A stretch of DNA of 64,000 nucleotides from Chloroflexota bacterium (GTDB taxonomy: Bacteria > Chloroflexota > Anaerolineae > Anaerolineales > Villigracilaceae): NCBI GenBank assembly GCA_029782225.1, contig JAKOVF010000308.1, positions 1 to 64,000 on the forward strand, read 5' to 3'. Position numbers and translations under genes: made by a program. Of the stretch, positions 1 to 11,296 are shown in pieces. Each line of letters opens with the position of its first letter. Position 1 is the stretch's first letter. The notes below the pieces were generated by a model. It did not search any database. It was not told the DNA's origin and saw only the letters and a list, made by a program, of their open reading frames with translations.

Positions 1-654
<654 letters not shown>

Positions 655-690
655 GCCAGTTATCACCGGTCAGTTATTAGTGAACAATCG

Positions 691-717
691 GCCTCGCGGA
701 AATTTCCGCGAGGCTTT
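691..717 (+). terminator. Rho-independent terminator after ahcY
   Basis: A perfect 12-base inverted repeat (GCCTCGCGGAAA and its complement, 691-714) is followed by TTTTGTTT. It lies 36 bases after the ahcY stop. Confidence 0.85.
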
Positions 718-764
718 TGTTTGCGCATATTTGCACGTTCAAAAAAGTAGATCCAAATTAATCA

Positions 765-792
765 TTGACAATCTGTTTTCGTGTTCTATAAT
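765..792 (+). promoter_or_regulatory. Consensus sigma-70-type promoter for the large secreted phosphatase
   Basis: TTGACA at 765-770 and TATAAT at 787-792 are separated by 16 bases. Both boxes match the consensus exactly. The implied 5' leader is about 145 bases and ends in GAGGAG just before the ATG at 945. No known riboswitch was recognised in the leader. The octamer GTGTTCTA (781-788) abuts the -10 box; it resembles one half of the LexA-like box at uvrB. Confidence 0.75.
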
Positions 793-944
793 AAATGCGA
801 TAGAGACTGTCTAGTTTTGTGGAAACGGAATGAATTCACCGGGAAGGAGGCGGCGAGTCAAAAGAATAAACATCTACTTCAGCCCACCGGAATCGATATC
901 GCTATTTAAAGGTTTTAAACCAATTTCAGAGGAGTGATAGAAAT

Positions 945-3900
945 ATGAGCAAAGTAATAGGCAAATTTGTGACCCTGATGAGCTTGCTGGCGATCATGTT
1001 TGGAGCCTTCGGCCCTGTGTCCGTGGGGGCGGCTTCAGCAGGCAAAGACAAAGCACCGGGAGAAAAAGTCATTTTCTTTGTTTCCGATGGCATGCGCCAG
1101 GATCTTGCTGAATCTTATGCGGATCAGGGATTGATGCCGACCATCGCTAAGCTGCTTCGTTCCGGAGCTAAGGCTGCCGATGGTGGACTGCTTACAGAGG
1201 CCCCGCCTAATACGGGCGCGGGCTGGTACAGCTTGGCGACCGGCGCATGGCCGGGGGTGCATGGCTCAACCAATAATACCTTTGCGATCAATGGTGCACC
1301 ATTTGGGAATCGCACCGCCTCATTCGATGCTGGTGTATTACAGGCGGAGACCCTTGCTCAGGCCGCTGAACGCGGCGGCAAGAAAGTGGTTCAAATCGAA
1401 TGGGCAGGCGGACGCGTAGGTGTCATTAACGGTCCAACGGTTGACTACATCACTTTCTTCTCGGGGCGCGGTGTTGCCACCAACTACATCAGTCCCACAG
1501 ATAATGCAGCTTTTGTAGCCTCCTTTGGTCTGCAATTCGATCATCCGGCCGGATTTGCCGGACAAGCCGCATTTGCGGGTGCGGCTCCGGTCGATGCAAC
1601 AGGGTGGACCAACACTCCGCAGACCTACAGCCCGGCGAAAGAAATGCGTTTGCGCGTTCTGGATTTCGGTACAGATAAGTACGGCTTAAATGCCTACATT
1701 TTCGACTCAACGAATGACAGCACTGTGGATTACGATCGCGTGCTGTTCTCACCAACTAAAGACGGAGCCAGTGCCGTGGCAACACTAGCCCGCGGTCAAT
1801 GGGGTGATGTAAAAGTCAAAATTGTCGGCGGTGCTTTGAATGGTCAGACGGCGGGCATGTTGGTGAAGGTTGAAGAGTTGACAGGCGATTTGTCCAAGGT
1901 GCGTTTGTTCCATACCTCGGTCAGCCGTGCAAATGCCAGCTGGGTTGGTTGGTCCGAGCCCGGTTTCTCTGGCGACTTTGCCGAGTATCTGGCCCAGAAA
2001 TTCCCGACTTCTACCGCCGCTGACTTCGCGGTCCTAGAATCAGGAATTGTTAGCGAAGAGACTTACGTGGAACAGGGTCTTTACTGGGAAACTGGTCATC
2101 ATCCGATGATCAAGTACATTCTCACAAAATACCAGCCTGACCTGGCGATGATAGGATACCCGACAACCGATGAGTTTCAGCATCAGTTCCTGGGGTTGAT
2201 TACACCCAATCTGCCCAACGGTGATCCGAACCCGGCCTATGACGATATGGAAGTGAACGGCACTCCTGATGGACGCGTGGTCGAGCGAACAGCTTTTATC
2301 CAGCGCGCATACAAGGGTGCTGATAATACCCTGGCTTTGGTCCAATCACTGATGCCCAAGAATATTTCCACGTTTGTTTCATCTGATCACGGCTTTGCGC
2401 CGCAATTCCTGGCAATCGATGCCAGTAAGGTTTTGGTGGATCTGGGATTGCTGTCCAAGCCGCAGACATCCAACTGCCGCCCTGCTGCTGGCGAAACAAT
2501 TGGTATGGCGAAGGCTTGCTGGGCCGGTGGAACGGTTCAGATCTACTTGAATCTGGCCGGGCGTGATCCAGCGGGCGGTGGCTATACACAGGTCCCCGCC
2601 AACCAGGAAGCGGCGACAGTTGCTCAGATCAAGGCGGCCTTCCTGGGTTTGAGTGATCCGAACGATTGGACCGGTGACAGCCAACCCGAAGGCTGGAAGA
2701 TGATTGACCGGGCCTTTACGAAAGCAGAAGCGCGCTACATCCCCAACGGTCCTGATAGTACTGCCGATATGGCGAATCCAACCCGCACAGGCGATCTGGT
2801 CGTCTTCGCCTATCCTCCCTATCAGTTTGACGCAGCTACACCGGGAACCCTGGTGGCGCGGTCCGCTTTCTTCGGTCAGCATGGATATGTACCGGATGTA
2901 CAGAACTTCGATGCCAGTGTAAACATGCGGGCCACTTTCATTGCCGGCGGTGGCTCGATTCAACCGAATGTGGTTGCGGACGGTTTGCGCACCATTGATC
3001 TTGCTCCGACAATTGCCTATCTCATGGGCATCCCTGAACCCCAACAATCACAAGGAGTTGTGAGGCTTGATTTGCTGCGCGGTGGTGATTCGCGTACGCT
3101 GGTACCGGTCATTGGTCTGACCGACTTCCATGGTCAGCTTGAGCAGACCTCCTTCTCCATGGATGGACGCAATATAACGGTTGGAGGTGCATCGCAACTT
3201 GCTACCATGTTCGATCAAGAAGCCGCACAGTTCCCCGTTCCGTCCTTCCTGTTTGCTTCCGGTGACAACGTGGGCGCGTCCCCCGCAAACTCGGGTCTTC
3301 TGCAGGATATGCCTGCAATCGATGTGGAAAATGCCTGGGGCTTGCAGGCCACCTCTTATGGCAACCACGAATTTGATTATGGCGTTGCGCGGTTGCAGCA
3401 GCAGCAGGCACGCGCCAACTTCCCCTTCCTGGGCGCCAACATTGTTGATGCAACGACTTTGAAAAACCCGAGCTGGGTTCAAGGTACGCACGTTTTTGAC
3501 GCTGGCAACGTCCGCATCGGCGTAATCGGCATAGAACTAAAAGAAACACCGCAATTAGTCAGTGCCGGTGCGACAGCCGGTCTGAAATTCCTGGATGAAA
3601 TTGCCACGATCAAGACAGAGTCAGAGAAGCTGCGCAAGCAAGGTGTCAAAGTGCAGATCGTCCTGATCCATCAGGGAACCAACGTCGGGCAAAATGCTGT
3701 CGATGGCAATGCTGCGGTCCCGTGGGCCGGTCCGATTATGACGATCGTTCAGGGCATCCAGGATACGACAGTGGATGTGGTTCTGGCGGGTCATACTCAC
3801 CGAGTCTCCAACCTGATGGTCGGCCGCATCCTGGTTGCCGAGGGCATCAATGCCGGTGCCAGTTATTCGGTTGTCCAAATGGTGATTCATGGCCAGGATG

Positions 3901-4649
3901 TTGAATGGGCCGGAGCCGCCACGCGTATCGCCAAGAATCTTGGCGTGGAGAAACGGGCAGACGTGCAAGCCATCGTGGACGATGCGAATGCCCAGACCGC
4001 CGTGCTTCGCAACCAGGTGATCGGCACCCAGCAATTCGACATCAAGCGCGCGCCCACCCGCCTCTTTGAGTCGGCAATGGGCAATATGGTGACCGATGCC
4101 ATGCGCTTGAAATATCCTGGAGTAGAAGCTGCGTACACTAACTCGGGCGGTTTACGCGCCGACCTCAACTGTGCTCCGCCGAGCGCGAGCGAGCAGCCAT
4201 GCGAAATCACCTGGGGCGAGATGTTCTCGGTTCTGCCCTTTGGCAACCGGACTGTGATAGAAACCCTGACGGGCGCGCAACTCCAAACGGCTTTCATCAA
4301 CGGTTTCACGCCGTTCTGTGACTCCGCTTTCTCCGGTGGAACTGGCCGCTTCCCGCAGATCTCTGGCCTGAAAGTAACGTTTGCATGCAACGGCACTACC
4401 CCGGTCGTGACCGGCATGTGGAAAACCCCGCAAGGTATCGGTGGTCCACAGACGCCTATCGGTCCAGCGGACACAGTCCGTTTCGTCACCAATGACTTTA
4501 TGTACGGTGGCGGCGACGGTTATACGGTGTTTGCTCAAGGCACAAACGTCTTGCAGCCGGGCGACGATCTGCTGCAAGTGGCGATTGATTACGTCAGCAC
4601 TCACTCGCCCGTTGGTCCTGTGGTGGAAGGGAGGATTGTTGGTCCGTAA
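945..4649 (+). CDS. Secreted two-domain phosphohydrolase: alkaline-phosphatase-like domain fused to 5'-nucleotidase
   Basis: A 1234-residue exported protein. Residues 1-30 form a signal peptide. From about residue 40 it resembles the alkaline phosphatase / type I phosphodiesterase superfamily: FFVSDGMR (45-51) for the first metal site, [14 protein letters not shown] (87-100) with Thr90 as likely nucleophile, then WPGVHG, a [11 protein letters not shown] segment, SSDHGF and a later GQHGY. From about residue 718 a complete 5'-nucleotidase begins: [17 protein letters not shown] (about 803-811), a GHTH motif (about 948-951), and the C-terminal nucleotidase domain with [11 protein letters not shown] (about 1063) and [12 protein letters not shown]. 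Each half normally occurs as a separate secreted enzyme, so the protein may strip phosphate from nucleotides and other esters outside the cell. The start follows GAGGAG and has its own promoter. The domain calls are strong; the substrates are inferred. Confidence 0.88.
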   Translation: MSKVIGKFVTLMSLLAIMFGAFGPVSVGAASAGKDKAPGEKVIFFVSDGMRQDLAESYADQGLMPTIAKLLRSGAKAADGGLLTEAPPNTGAGWYSLATGAWPGVHGSTNNTFAINGAPFGNRTASFDAGVLQAETLAQAAERGGKKVVQIEWAGGRVGVINGPTVDYITFFSGRGVATNYISPTDNAAFVASFGLQFDHPAGFAGQAAFAGAAPVDATGWTNTPQTYSPAKEMRLRVLDFGTDKYGLNAYIFDSTNDSTVDYDRVLFSPTKDGASAVATLARGQWGDVKVKIVGGALNGQTAGMLVKVEELTGDLSKVRLFHTSVSRANASWVGWSEPGFSGDFAEYLAQKFPTSTAADFAVLESGIVSEETYVEQGLYWETGHHPMIKYILTKYQPDLAMIGYPTTDEFQHQFLGLITPNLPNGDPNPAYDDMEVNGTPDGRVVERTAFIQRAYKGADNTLALVQSLMPKNISTFVSSDHGFAPQFLAIDASKVLVDLGLLSKPQTSNCRPAAGETIGMAKACWAGGTVQIYLNLAGRDPAGGGYTQVPANQEAATVAQIKAAFLGLSDPNDWTGDSQPEGWKMIDRAFTKAEARYIPNGPDSTADMANPTRTGDLVVFAYPPYQFDAATPGTLVARSAFFGQHGYVPDVQNFDASVNMRATFIAGGGSIQPNVVADGLRTIDLAPTIAYLMGIPEPQQSQGVVRLDLLRGGDSRTLVPVIGLTDFHGQLEQTSFSMDGRNITVGGASQLATMFDQEAAQFPVPSFLFASGDNVGASPANSGLLQDMPAIDVENAWGLQATSYGNHEFDYGVARLQQQQARANFPFLGANIVDATTLKNPSWVQGTHVFDAGNVRIGVIGIELKETPQLVSAGATAGLKFLDEIATIKTESEKLRKQGVKVQIVLIHQGTNVGQNAVDGNAAVPWAGPIMTIVQGIQDTTVDVVLAGHTHRVSNLMVGRILVAEGINAGASYSVVQMVIHGQDVEWAGAATRIAKNLGVEKRADVQAIVDDANAQTAVLRNQVIGTQQFDIKRAPTRLFESAMGNMVTDAMRLKYPGVEAAYTNSGGLRADLNCAPPSASEQPCEITWGEMFSVLPFGNRTVIETLTGAQLQTAFINGFTPFCDSAFSGGTGRFPQISGLKVTFACNGTTPVVTGMWKTPQGIGGPQTPIGPADTVRFVTNDFMYGGGDGYTVFAQGTNVLQPGDDLLQVAIDYVSTHSPVGPVVEGRIVGP

Positions 4650-4678
4650 TAGCGGTTTGACAGACTAGTCAATGAATC

Positions 4679-4715
4679 AGGAGGAGCAACTGGTGCCAGT
4701 TGCTCCTCCTATTTT
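4679..4715 (+). terminator. Terminator after the phosphatase/nucleotidase gene
   Basis: A perfect 15-base stem (4679-4693 with 4696-4710, arm AGGAGGAGCAACTGG) is followed by ATTTTG. It sits between two converging genes and may serve both. Confidence 0.75.
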
Positions 4716-4751
4716 GTAAATTGGGGGCGTGATGATTTTGCTAAACAGAAT

Positions 4752-5939
4752 TCATGCATCGATTTTGAGGTTTCCTTCCGGTACCCGCTGCGGGACTTTG
4801 AGCGGAAGAATCACCGTGAAGGTTGTGCCTTTCCCTTCCTCGCTTTTCAGATCCATTTTTCCGTTCATGAGCGATGTCAATTTGGCGACGATGGATAACC
4901 CCAGCCCAAACCCATCGTCCGTCTTCCGGTCGGCAAAGCCTAATCGTTCGAAGGCTTCGAATACGCGTTTCTGTTCTTCCGCGGGGATGCCAATGCCGGT
5001 ATCCATCACCTGGATCATCCAGGTTTCGTCATTCTGCCTGAGAAAACTGATATGGACAAATCCATTCTTTGTGAACTTGACAGCGTTGTGGACGAGGTTC
5101 AATACAATTTGTCTCAGCCAGAACTGGTCGCCGAGCAACTGGGGTGGGAGCGTCGGGTCGAATGCCTGAGTGAGAGTCAGCCCTTTTTTTCTGGCGTGAA
5201 AGTTCAAAGTCGAGAGCAGGGGACCGATCACTTCTGCAACGTCAAAAGCGTGTTCCTGGATCACGATCCGGCCCGTTTCCATCTGGACCTGTCCGACCAT
5301 GTTGTTCATGAAAGCCAGCAACTGGTTCGCACCGTCCAGGATCTCAGATGATGCATTGACCTGGGCGTTCGTCATGGGTCCAAAGGAACCGTCGTTCAGC
5401 ATCTCGGCATACCCGATGATGGCTCCGAGGGGCGAGCGCAGGTCATGACCGAGGCTTGCCAGTAGTTGACTCTTCATGCGGCTGACCTCGGCCAGTTGCT
5501 CGGTCGTGCGCTTTTGCTCCGTCATGTCGCGCAGCATCACGAGGCATCCGGAGCGTCTCCTTAGGCTGTCCAACAGAGGAGCCGTCCACAGGCTCAACGT
5601 CAATTTATGGCCGTCGAGATCTACAGTGATATCCCGCGCGAATTCACCATCCGGGTTAGCCGCCCGCCATTCTGCCCACTCCGGAATCAGAGAAGTGATT
5701 TTCTTGCCCACTAAAGGTTGACGGTCTTGAAATAGGAACGCCGCGATCGCGTTTCGGTCTACAATGCGCTCATCCCTGTTGAGCACGATCACCCCATCCT
5801 TGGTCGCATTGAACACGCTTGCCCGGGAGGCCTCCAGATTTTTTAGCCACCGTGCGCCGACCAGAAACAGGGAAACGAAAATCGCGCCCGCGCCAAGCAG
5901 GATGGCATAGGAGGTAGGACCGAACTGAAGGTAATTCAT
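4752..5939 (-). CDS. Membrane-anchored PAS sensor histidine kinase
   Basis: A 395-residue signalling kinase. One transmembrane helix lies at residues 11-30 with almost no extracellular part. A PAS-like segment (about 40-140, TKDGVIVLNRDERIVDRN) should be the sensor. The HisKA helix carries the phospho-accepting His165 in ASLGHDLRSP. The ATPase domain shows the N box LNLVHNAVKFT (Asn285), the G1 box MDTGIGIPA (312-320) and the G2 box DGFGLGLSI. No receiver domain is present and no response regulator gene is nearby, so the partner is elsewhere. The gene is divergent from the methyltransferase stump at 6072. The ligand cannot be read from the sequence. Confidence 0.9.
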   Translation of the reverse strand: MNYLQFGPTSYAILLGAGAIFVSLFLVGARWLKNLEASRASVFNATKDGVIVLNRDERIVDRNAIAAFLFQDRQPLVGKKITSLIPEWAEWRAANPDGEFARDITVDLDGHKLTLSLWTAPLLDSLRRRSGCLVMLRDMTEQKRTTEQLAEVSRMKSQLLASLGHDLRSPLGAIIGYAEMLNDGSFGPMTNAQVNASSEILDGANQLLAFMNNMVGQVQMETGRIVIQEHAFDVAEVIGPLLSTLNFHARKKGLTLTQAFDPTLPPQLLGDQFWLRQIVLNLVHNAVKFTKNGFVHISFLRQNDETWMIQVMDTGIGIPAEEQKRVFEAFERLGFADRKTDDGFGLGLSIVAKLTSLMNGKMDLKSEEGKGTTFTVILPLKVPQRVPEGNLKIDA

Positions 5940-6071
5940 ACCCGAACCACCCTAATTTTAGTGCATTTGCCGGGTTTCTCCATTTCAGGAGTATTGTCGC
6001 TTTTCCGCTTGTGATGTCGGGGCGTGCTCTCAGCCTCTGGTTTATAATTCCACGCAACAAGGGAATCAAAT

Positions 6072-6257
6072 ATGCCAAAGCCCACCACTCAGAACACTCT
6101 CTTCTACGGCGATAACCTGCCCATCCTGCGCGAGCACATCCCCAATGAAGGCGTGGACCTGATCTATCTCGACCCGACGTTCAAGCATGCAGTCAGGGGA
6201 AACTGGGGGAGTTGGGCTCCAATCCGTCATTACGAGCCTGCAGGAAGTAATCTCTAG
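6072..6257 (+). pseudogene. Truncated start of a site-specific DNA methyltransferase
   Basis: The first 35 or so residues (TLFYGDNLPILREHI, then VDLIYLDPTF) match the beginning of the amino-group DNA methyltransferases that start with an FYGDNL-like segment and carry the catalytic DPPF/Y motif. Here the motif reads DPTFK instead of DPPFN, and homology stops at once. The frame ends after 61 residues, whereas a complete enzyme has several hundred. A Shine-Dalgarno-like AAGGGA (6059-6064) and a TATAAT (6043-6048) survive upstream. No other part of the gene was found in the window, so this is a stump rather than a frameshift. A degraded copy of the CGTCATTGCGAG repeat covers its 3' end, which suggests a deletion or replacement joint. 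Confidence 0.65.
6222..6256. repeat. Degenerate copy of the CGTCATTGCGAG repeat family
   Basis: The stretch beginning CGTCATTACGAG and continuing to GAAGTAATCTCT resembles the better copies at 23797, 48189 and 63571 with several changes. It lies at the break between the methyltransferase stump and the TIR gene. Confidence 0.45.
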
Positions 6258-6278
6258 ATTAATTGTGGACTTAATTCT

Positions 6279-7541
6279 ATGGCTGAACACAAACTTCGAG
6301 TGTTTCTCTGTCATGCAAGCGAAGATAAATCAACTGTACGTGAACTTTACGGCCGCTTGAATTCTGAAGGCTGGCTGGATGTTTGGCTGGACGAGGAAAA
6401 ATTGTATCCTGGACAAGATTGGAATTTGGAAATTCACAAAGCGGTTCGTGCTGCACAGGCAGTGATTGTCTGTATTTCAAGGAAATCCATCACAAAGGAG
6501 GGATATGTCCAGCGTGAGATGCGCCTGGCGGTTGATGCTGCCTTGAGAATGCCTGAGTCTACAATTTTCATAATTCCGCTCCGGCTTGAGGACTGTGACT
6601 TGCCTTCTCAGCTCGATTCTTTTCAATATGCTGATTATTTTGAGCAGGATCAGGAGCGAGCTTACCAGAAGTTATTGGTCAGTCTGGGAATGCGCGCTCA
6701 TTCTCTTGGTATCAATATACATCCAACAGTCGGACTAACGCCAAGCCCAGCAGATTCAAAGAAGCTTACACCTGGTGGACACCCTATTTACTTGTTTGGT
6801 GAGATTGAATTTGTCAAAGTACCCAAGGGTCCGTTCCTGATGGGAAGCGAAACTCGGTTCGGTACTTTTCCCTTCGTTGATACTGGGTATCCCGCGCATA
6901 CGATAGACATACCCTATGAATATTGGATTGGGCGATTTCCTATCACTAATCTACAATATGCGGCGTTTATCTTGGCAACCGGTCGTCCACATCCTGTGAT
7001 CGATTGGGAAGAGAAACGTGATCACCCTGTGGTGAATATTGGGTGGCAAGAAGCCCTAGATTATGTCCTCTGGATTAATATGCAAGTTACTTCTTTGCCG
7101 AAAGGAATGGTATTTCGATTGCCGACCGAGGCAGAGTGGGAAAAAGCAGCGCGCGGAACCGATGGTCGCGCGTGGCCCTGGGGAAATAACTTTGATCTCG
7201 TCAAATGCAACGCCAGCTCAAATGCAGTCTCACAACTGTTGGAATTGCTTCATAGCAAGACCACTCCGGTTGAGAAGTATTCTCCGCAAGGGGATAGTCC
7301 ATACGGCGTCGCCGATATGACGGGCAATGCTTGGGAATGGACTCAGAGCTTATTTAAACCATATCCTTACGATTCAAAAGACGGCCGCGAGGCTCTTGAA
7401 GTAAAGGGCGCACATATTCTACGAGGCGGTTCATTCAATGAGGATGCCGATGGAGTACGCGTAACGCGTCGTAGTTTTATTCCAATGGTTGTTCATGAAC
7501 ATATAGGGTTTCGCATTGTCATGGCCCCCAAGATTCCCTAA
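6279..7541 (+). CDS. TIR domain fused to an FGE/SUMF1-like domain
   Basis: A 420-residue cytoplasmic protein with no signal peptide. Residues 5-138 are a TIR domain: RVFLCHASEDK at the start, VWLDEEKLYPGQDW as the BB-loop region, VIVCISRKS, and GYVQREM, where Glu80 sits at the position of the catalytic glutamate of NAD-cleaving TIRs. A linker (about 140-172) leads to an FGE-sulfatase fold: FVKVPKGPFLMGS, RFPITNLQYAAF, RLPTEAEWEKAARG, WPWGN, GVADMTGNAWEWTQ, and RGGSF near the end. The two copper-binding cysteines of true formylglycine-generating enzymes are absent after RGGSF, and Cys310 is the only cysteine in this half. It is therefore probably a binding domain or a different chemistry. Base composition looks AT-richer than its neighbours. 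No clear ribosome binding site precedes the ATG, which is 21 bases after the stump ends. A role in defence or signalling is inference. Confidence 0.85.
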   Translation: MAEHKLRVFLCHASEDKSTVRELYGRLNSEGWLDVWLDEEKLYPGQDWNLEIHKAVRAAQAVIVCISRKSITKEGYVQREMRLAVDAALRMPESTIFIIPLRLEDCDLPSQLDSFQYADYFEQDQERAYQKLLVSLGMRAHSLGINIHPTVGLTPSPADSKKLTPGGHPIYLFGEIEFVKVPKGPFLMGSETRFGTFPFVDTGYPAHTIDIPYEYWIGRFPITNLQYAAFILATGRPHPVIDWEEKRDHPVVNIGWQEALDYVLWINMQVTSLPKGMVFRLPTEAEWEKAARGTDGRAWPWGNNFDLVKCNASSNAVSQLLELLHSKTTPVEKYSPQGDSPYGVADMTGNAWEWTQSLFKPYPYDSKDGREALEVKGAHILRGGSFNEDADGVRVTRRSFIPMVVHEHIGFRIVMAPKIP

Positions 7542-7692
7542 TCGGCATAGCTAACGGGATATCATTCGCCGTTTCCGCAATTCTCCCTTCCCCAATTCTC
7601 CCGCCTCTGATAAAATACCGTCCGCACGCCGACCGCTTTGATCTCGTCCAGAAACGAACCCTCGGCCTCCCCGTCGGGGGTTTTTGTGTGTT

Positions 7693-7698
7693 TATAAT
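7693..7698 (+). promoter_or_regulatory. Possible -10 box for typA
   Basis: TATAAT lies 39 bases before the typA ATG. No convincing -35 box is seen, so the call is weak. A short GC-rich hairpin followed by TTTTT (7669-7685) just upstream may end the preceding transcript. Confidence 0.35.
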
Positions 7699-7736
7699 AA
7701 ATATCGAATAAAATCAATCACTCAAGAAGATTTTCC

Positions 7737-9596
<1,860 letters not shown>

Positions 9597-9601
9597 GAAC
9601 G

Positions 9602-9638
9602 AAGTGACAGTCACCGTCAAAGTGACTGTCACTTTTTT
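9602..9638 (+). terminator. Terminator after typA
   Basis: A perfect 13-base stem (AAGTGACAGTCAC at 9602-9614 with 9622-9634) with a 7-base loop is followed by a T run. It separates typA from the converging lipoprotein gene. Confidence 0.85.
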
Positions 9639-9640
9639 GG

Positions 9641-10426
9641 CTACTGGCAAGAAAAACTGATCGTTCCCGACCGGGCGGTCATATCCCCGCGGAAGACTTC
9701 GATGGTGTAGGAGACTTTTGTCGTGGCGTCAGTAGAATGGACTTCAGAATAATTCGTAGTGTTCGGGGCAAGCTGGGCGACCACTTTTCCATCGCGGATG
9801 ACGCGGAATCCTTCTTCGCTTTCGGAACGATCGGTCCATTTTAGATTCACCTGGATATCGGTGTTGACCCCGTTGAACGTGCAAACGTAATCATAGGAAA
9901 GTCCAGTTGGCGCTTCTGGTGGGGCAGGTGTTTTTGTGGGCGGCACTTGTAAGGTGGGAACTACCCAGGAGCTGCCGCTGACCGTGGCGTACTGTCCCCA
10001 GGCCCAACAGGTCTGGCCGCCGTCCGGAAGTTTGACGATCCAGTAATTATCCTGTGGATACTGGCCCACTATTTCCGCTGTTGCGCCGGGGAGAAAAGTA
10101 AAGATGATCTCGTAATCCTGTCCTGGTCCCGTGCGGCAGTTGGTATTCTCCTTGATCGTCAGTATCGGGACAGAATAGGTGGGTGTGATCGTTGTTGTGG
10201 TGGTCGCGGTGATGGATGGTGTAGCTGAGAGCCCTGCCGTGACGGTCACGACTGTGCTTGTGGGGGCTGCAAGCGTTGAAGATGCGACAGGCGTGGCGAG
10301 GGCCGCGTTCACCGTCTGGGCCGCGGCAGTCAATGTATCGGGTTCGGGGGACGGACTGCTCTGCAGATTGCAGGATGCCAGGATCAATCCAGTGATGATG
10401 AAAGAGACCACGATGAACTTGTTCAC
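9641..10426 (-). CDS. SH3-domain lipoprotein with fibronectin-III-like C-terminus
   Basis: A 261-residue exported lipoprotein. The signal peptide ends in a lipobox (LILASC, Cys19), followed by a Ser/Thr/Pro-rich linker to about residue 90. A bacterial SH3 domain follows at about 95-155 (NCRTGPGQDYEIIFTF, CWAWGQYATV), a fold that often binds cell-wall peptides. The C-terminal 90 residues (LKWTDRSESEEGFRVIRDG) look like a fibronectin type III domain. It is a tandem paralogue of the gene at 10523-11239 with the same domain order. It probably sits on the outer face of the membrane; its ligand is unknown. Confidence 0.82.
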   Translation of the reverse strand: MNKFIVVSFIITGLILASCNLQSSPSPEPDTLTAAAQTVNAALATPVASSTLAAPTSTVVTVTAGLSATPSITATTTTTITPTYSVPILTIKENTNCRTGPGQDYEIIFTFLPGATAEIVGQYPQDNYWIVKLPDGGQTCWAWGQYATVSGSSWVVPTLQVPPTKTPAPPEAPTGLSYDYVCTFNGVNTDIQVNLKWTDRSESEEGFRVIRDGKVVAQLAPNTTNYSEVHSTDATTKVSYTIEVFRGDMTARSGTISFSCQ

Positions 10427-10522
10427 TTTTCCTCCAGCATGAAATGATAAAGGGAAACGCCTTTGAAATTGTAACGCTTCTTATTCCTTCCATGTTCCTA
10501 CTGGAGTTCAACTTTTTTGGCT

Positions 10523-11239
10523 TTATGGACAAGTCATGTGTGCAACAGGGCTGTTAGATTCGCCCTGTACGTTATAGGCCTGGATCTGATAATCGACACT
10601 CTCGCCGGAGGCCAGCTTGATGGTCTCTTTGAAGGATGTGGAATTGGGCGGCAAATCGGCTACGGATTTCCCGTTTCGCAAAATGCGATATCCTGTTTCA
10701 TTGTCTGCCTTGTCATTCCAGGAGAGAGCAATATCGGCCTGGTCTGTGCCATAGCAGAAATAGGACCAGGCGTTTTGAGGGAATGTCGGGGGTTCGGGGG
10801 CTCTGCCGTTGGGCGTGGGAGGCGCGGTCACGGTCGGCACCGTCAGATAATTTCCCACAGGCGTGGCAAACTCCACCGCCACCCAGCAATTGCCCTGGTC
10901 CGTATCGACCAGCCAGTAATCGGGCGGCAGGGAACCGAGGATCTCCACCTGCTGACCAGGCGTTAACTGCACAACTTTGTCATACCCGGCACCTGGACCA
11001 CTTCTGCAATTCGTCACTTCTCCAACGCTGAGCATGGGCTGTGTGAACGGCGGCGTGGTTGTCCCTGCAAGGCCGGTGGGACTGGGGAGAGGACTGGCGC
11101 CGGGAGTGGAGAGGGCAGCATCCACGGTCAGAGCTGCGGCGGTCATCACATTTCCTTCGGCAGGCGTGGTGCCCGGCACATTACAGGACAATGCGATTGC
11201 TCCCACCAAAACTAAAACGATCAGCGGATTCCTATTCAA
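10523..11239 (-). CDS. SH3-domain lipoprotein, paralogue of the next gene downstream
   Basis: 238 residues with a signal peptide ending in AIALSC (lipobox Cys19), then a Thr/Pro linker. A bacterial SH3 domain lies at about 72-130 (NCRSGPGAGYDKVVQLTPGQ, CWVAVEFATPVG), and a fibronectin-III-like end carries LSWNDKADNETGYRILRNG. It matches the 9641 product domain by domain (for example GYRILRNGK against GFRVIRDGK), so the two arose by tandem duplication. GGAGG precedes the ATG by a few bases. It follows homogentisate dioxygenase by 57 bases, with an inverted repeat between, so it could be read from the tyrosine operon. No specific function can be given. Confidence 0.82.
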   Translation of the reverse strand: MNRNPLIVLVLVGAIALSCNVPGTTPAEGNVMTAAALTVDAALSTPGASPLPSPTGLAGTTTPPFTQPMLSVGEVTNCRSGPGAGYDKVVQLTPGQQVEILGSLPPDYWLVDTDQGNCWVAVEFATPVGNYLTVPTVTAPPTPNGRAPEPPTFPQNAWSYFCYGTDQADIALSWNDKADNETGYRILRNGKSVADLPPNSTSFKETIKLASGESVDYQIQAYNVQGESNSPVAHMTCP

Positions 11240-11251
11240 GGATTCCCTCCG

Positions 11252-11290
11252 ATCCGATTCTTCATTTTCAGATTAGATGAAGAATCGGAT
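11252..11290 (-). terminator. Inverted repeat between homogentisate dioxygenase and the SH3 lipoprotein gene
   Basis: A perfect 14-base stem (11252-11265 with 11277-11290, arm ATCCGATTCTTCAT) has an 11-base loop. There is no T run on the minus strand, so it may be a partial terminator or an mRNA-stabilising structure. It ends just before the ribosome binding site of the gene at 11239. Confidence 0.5.
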
Positions 11291-11296
11291 TGTTAT

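Noticed and set aside
7317-7541. Variable region of a diversity-generating retroelement
   Set aside because: The FGE-like fold would fit, but there is no reverse transcriptase, no template repeat and no cluster of AAC codons.
6258-7736. Remaining part of the methyltransferase displaced downstream
   Set aside because: No later methyltransferase motif was found in any frame after the stump, so it is a truncation rather than a frameshift or split gene.
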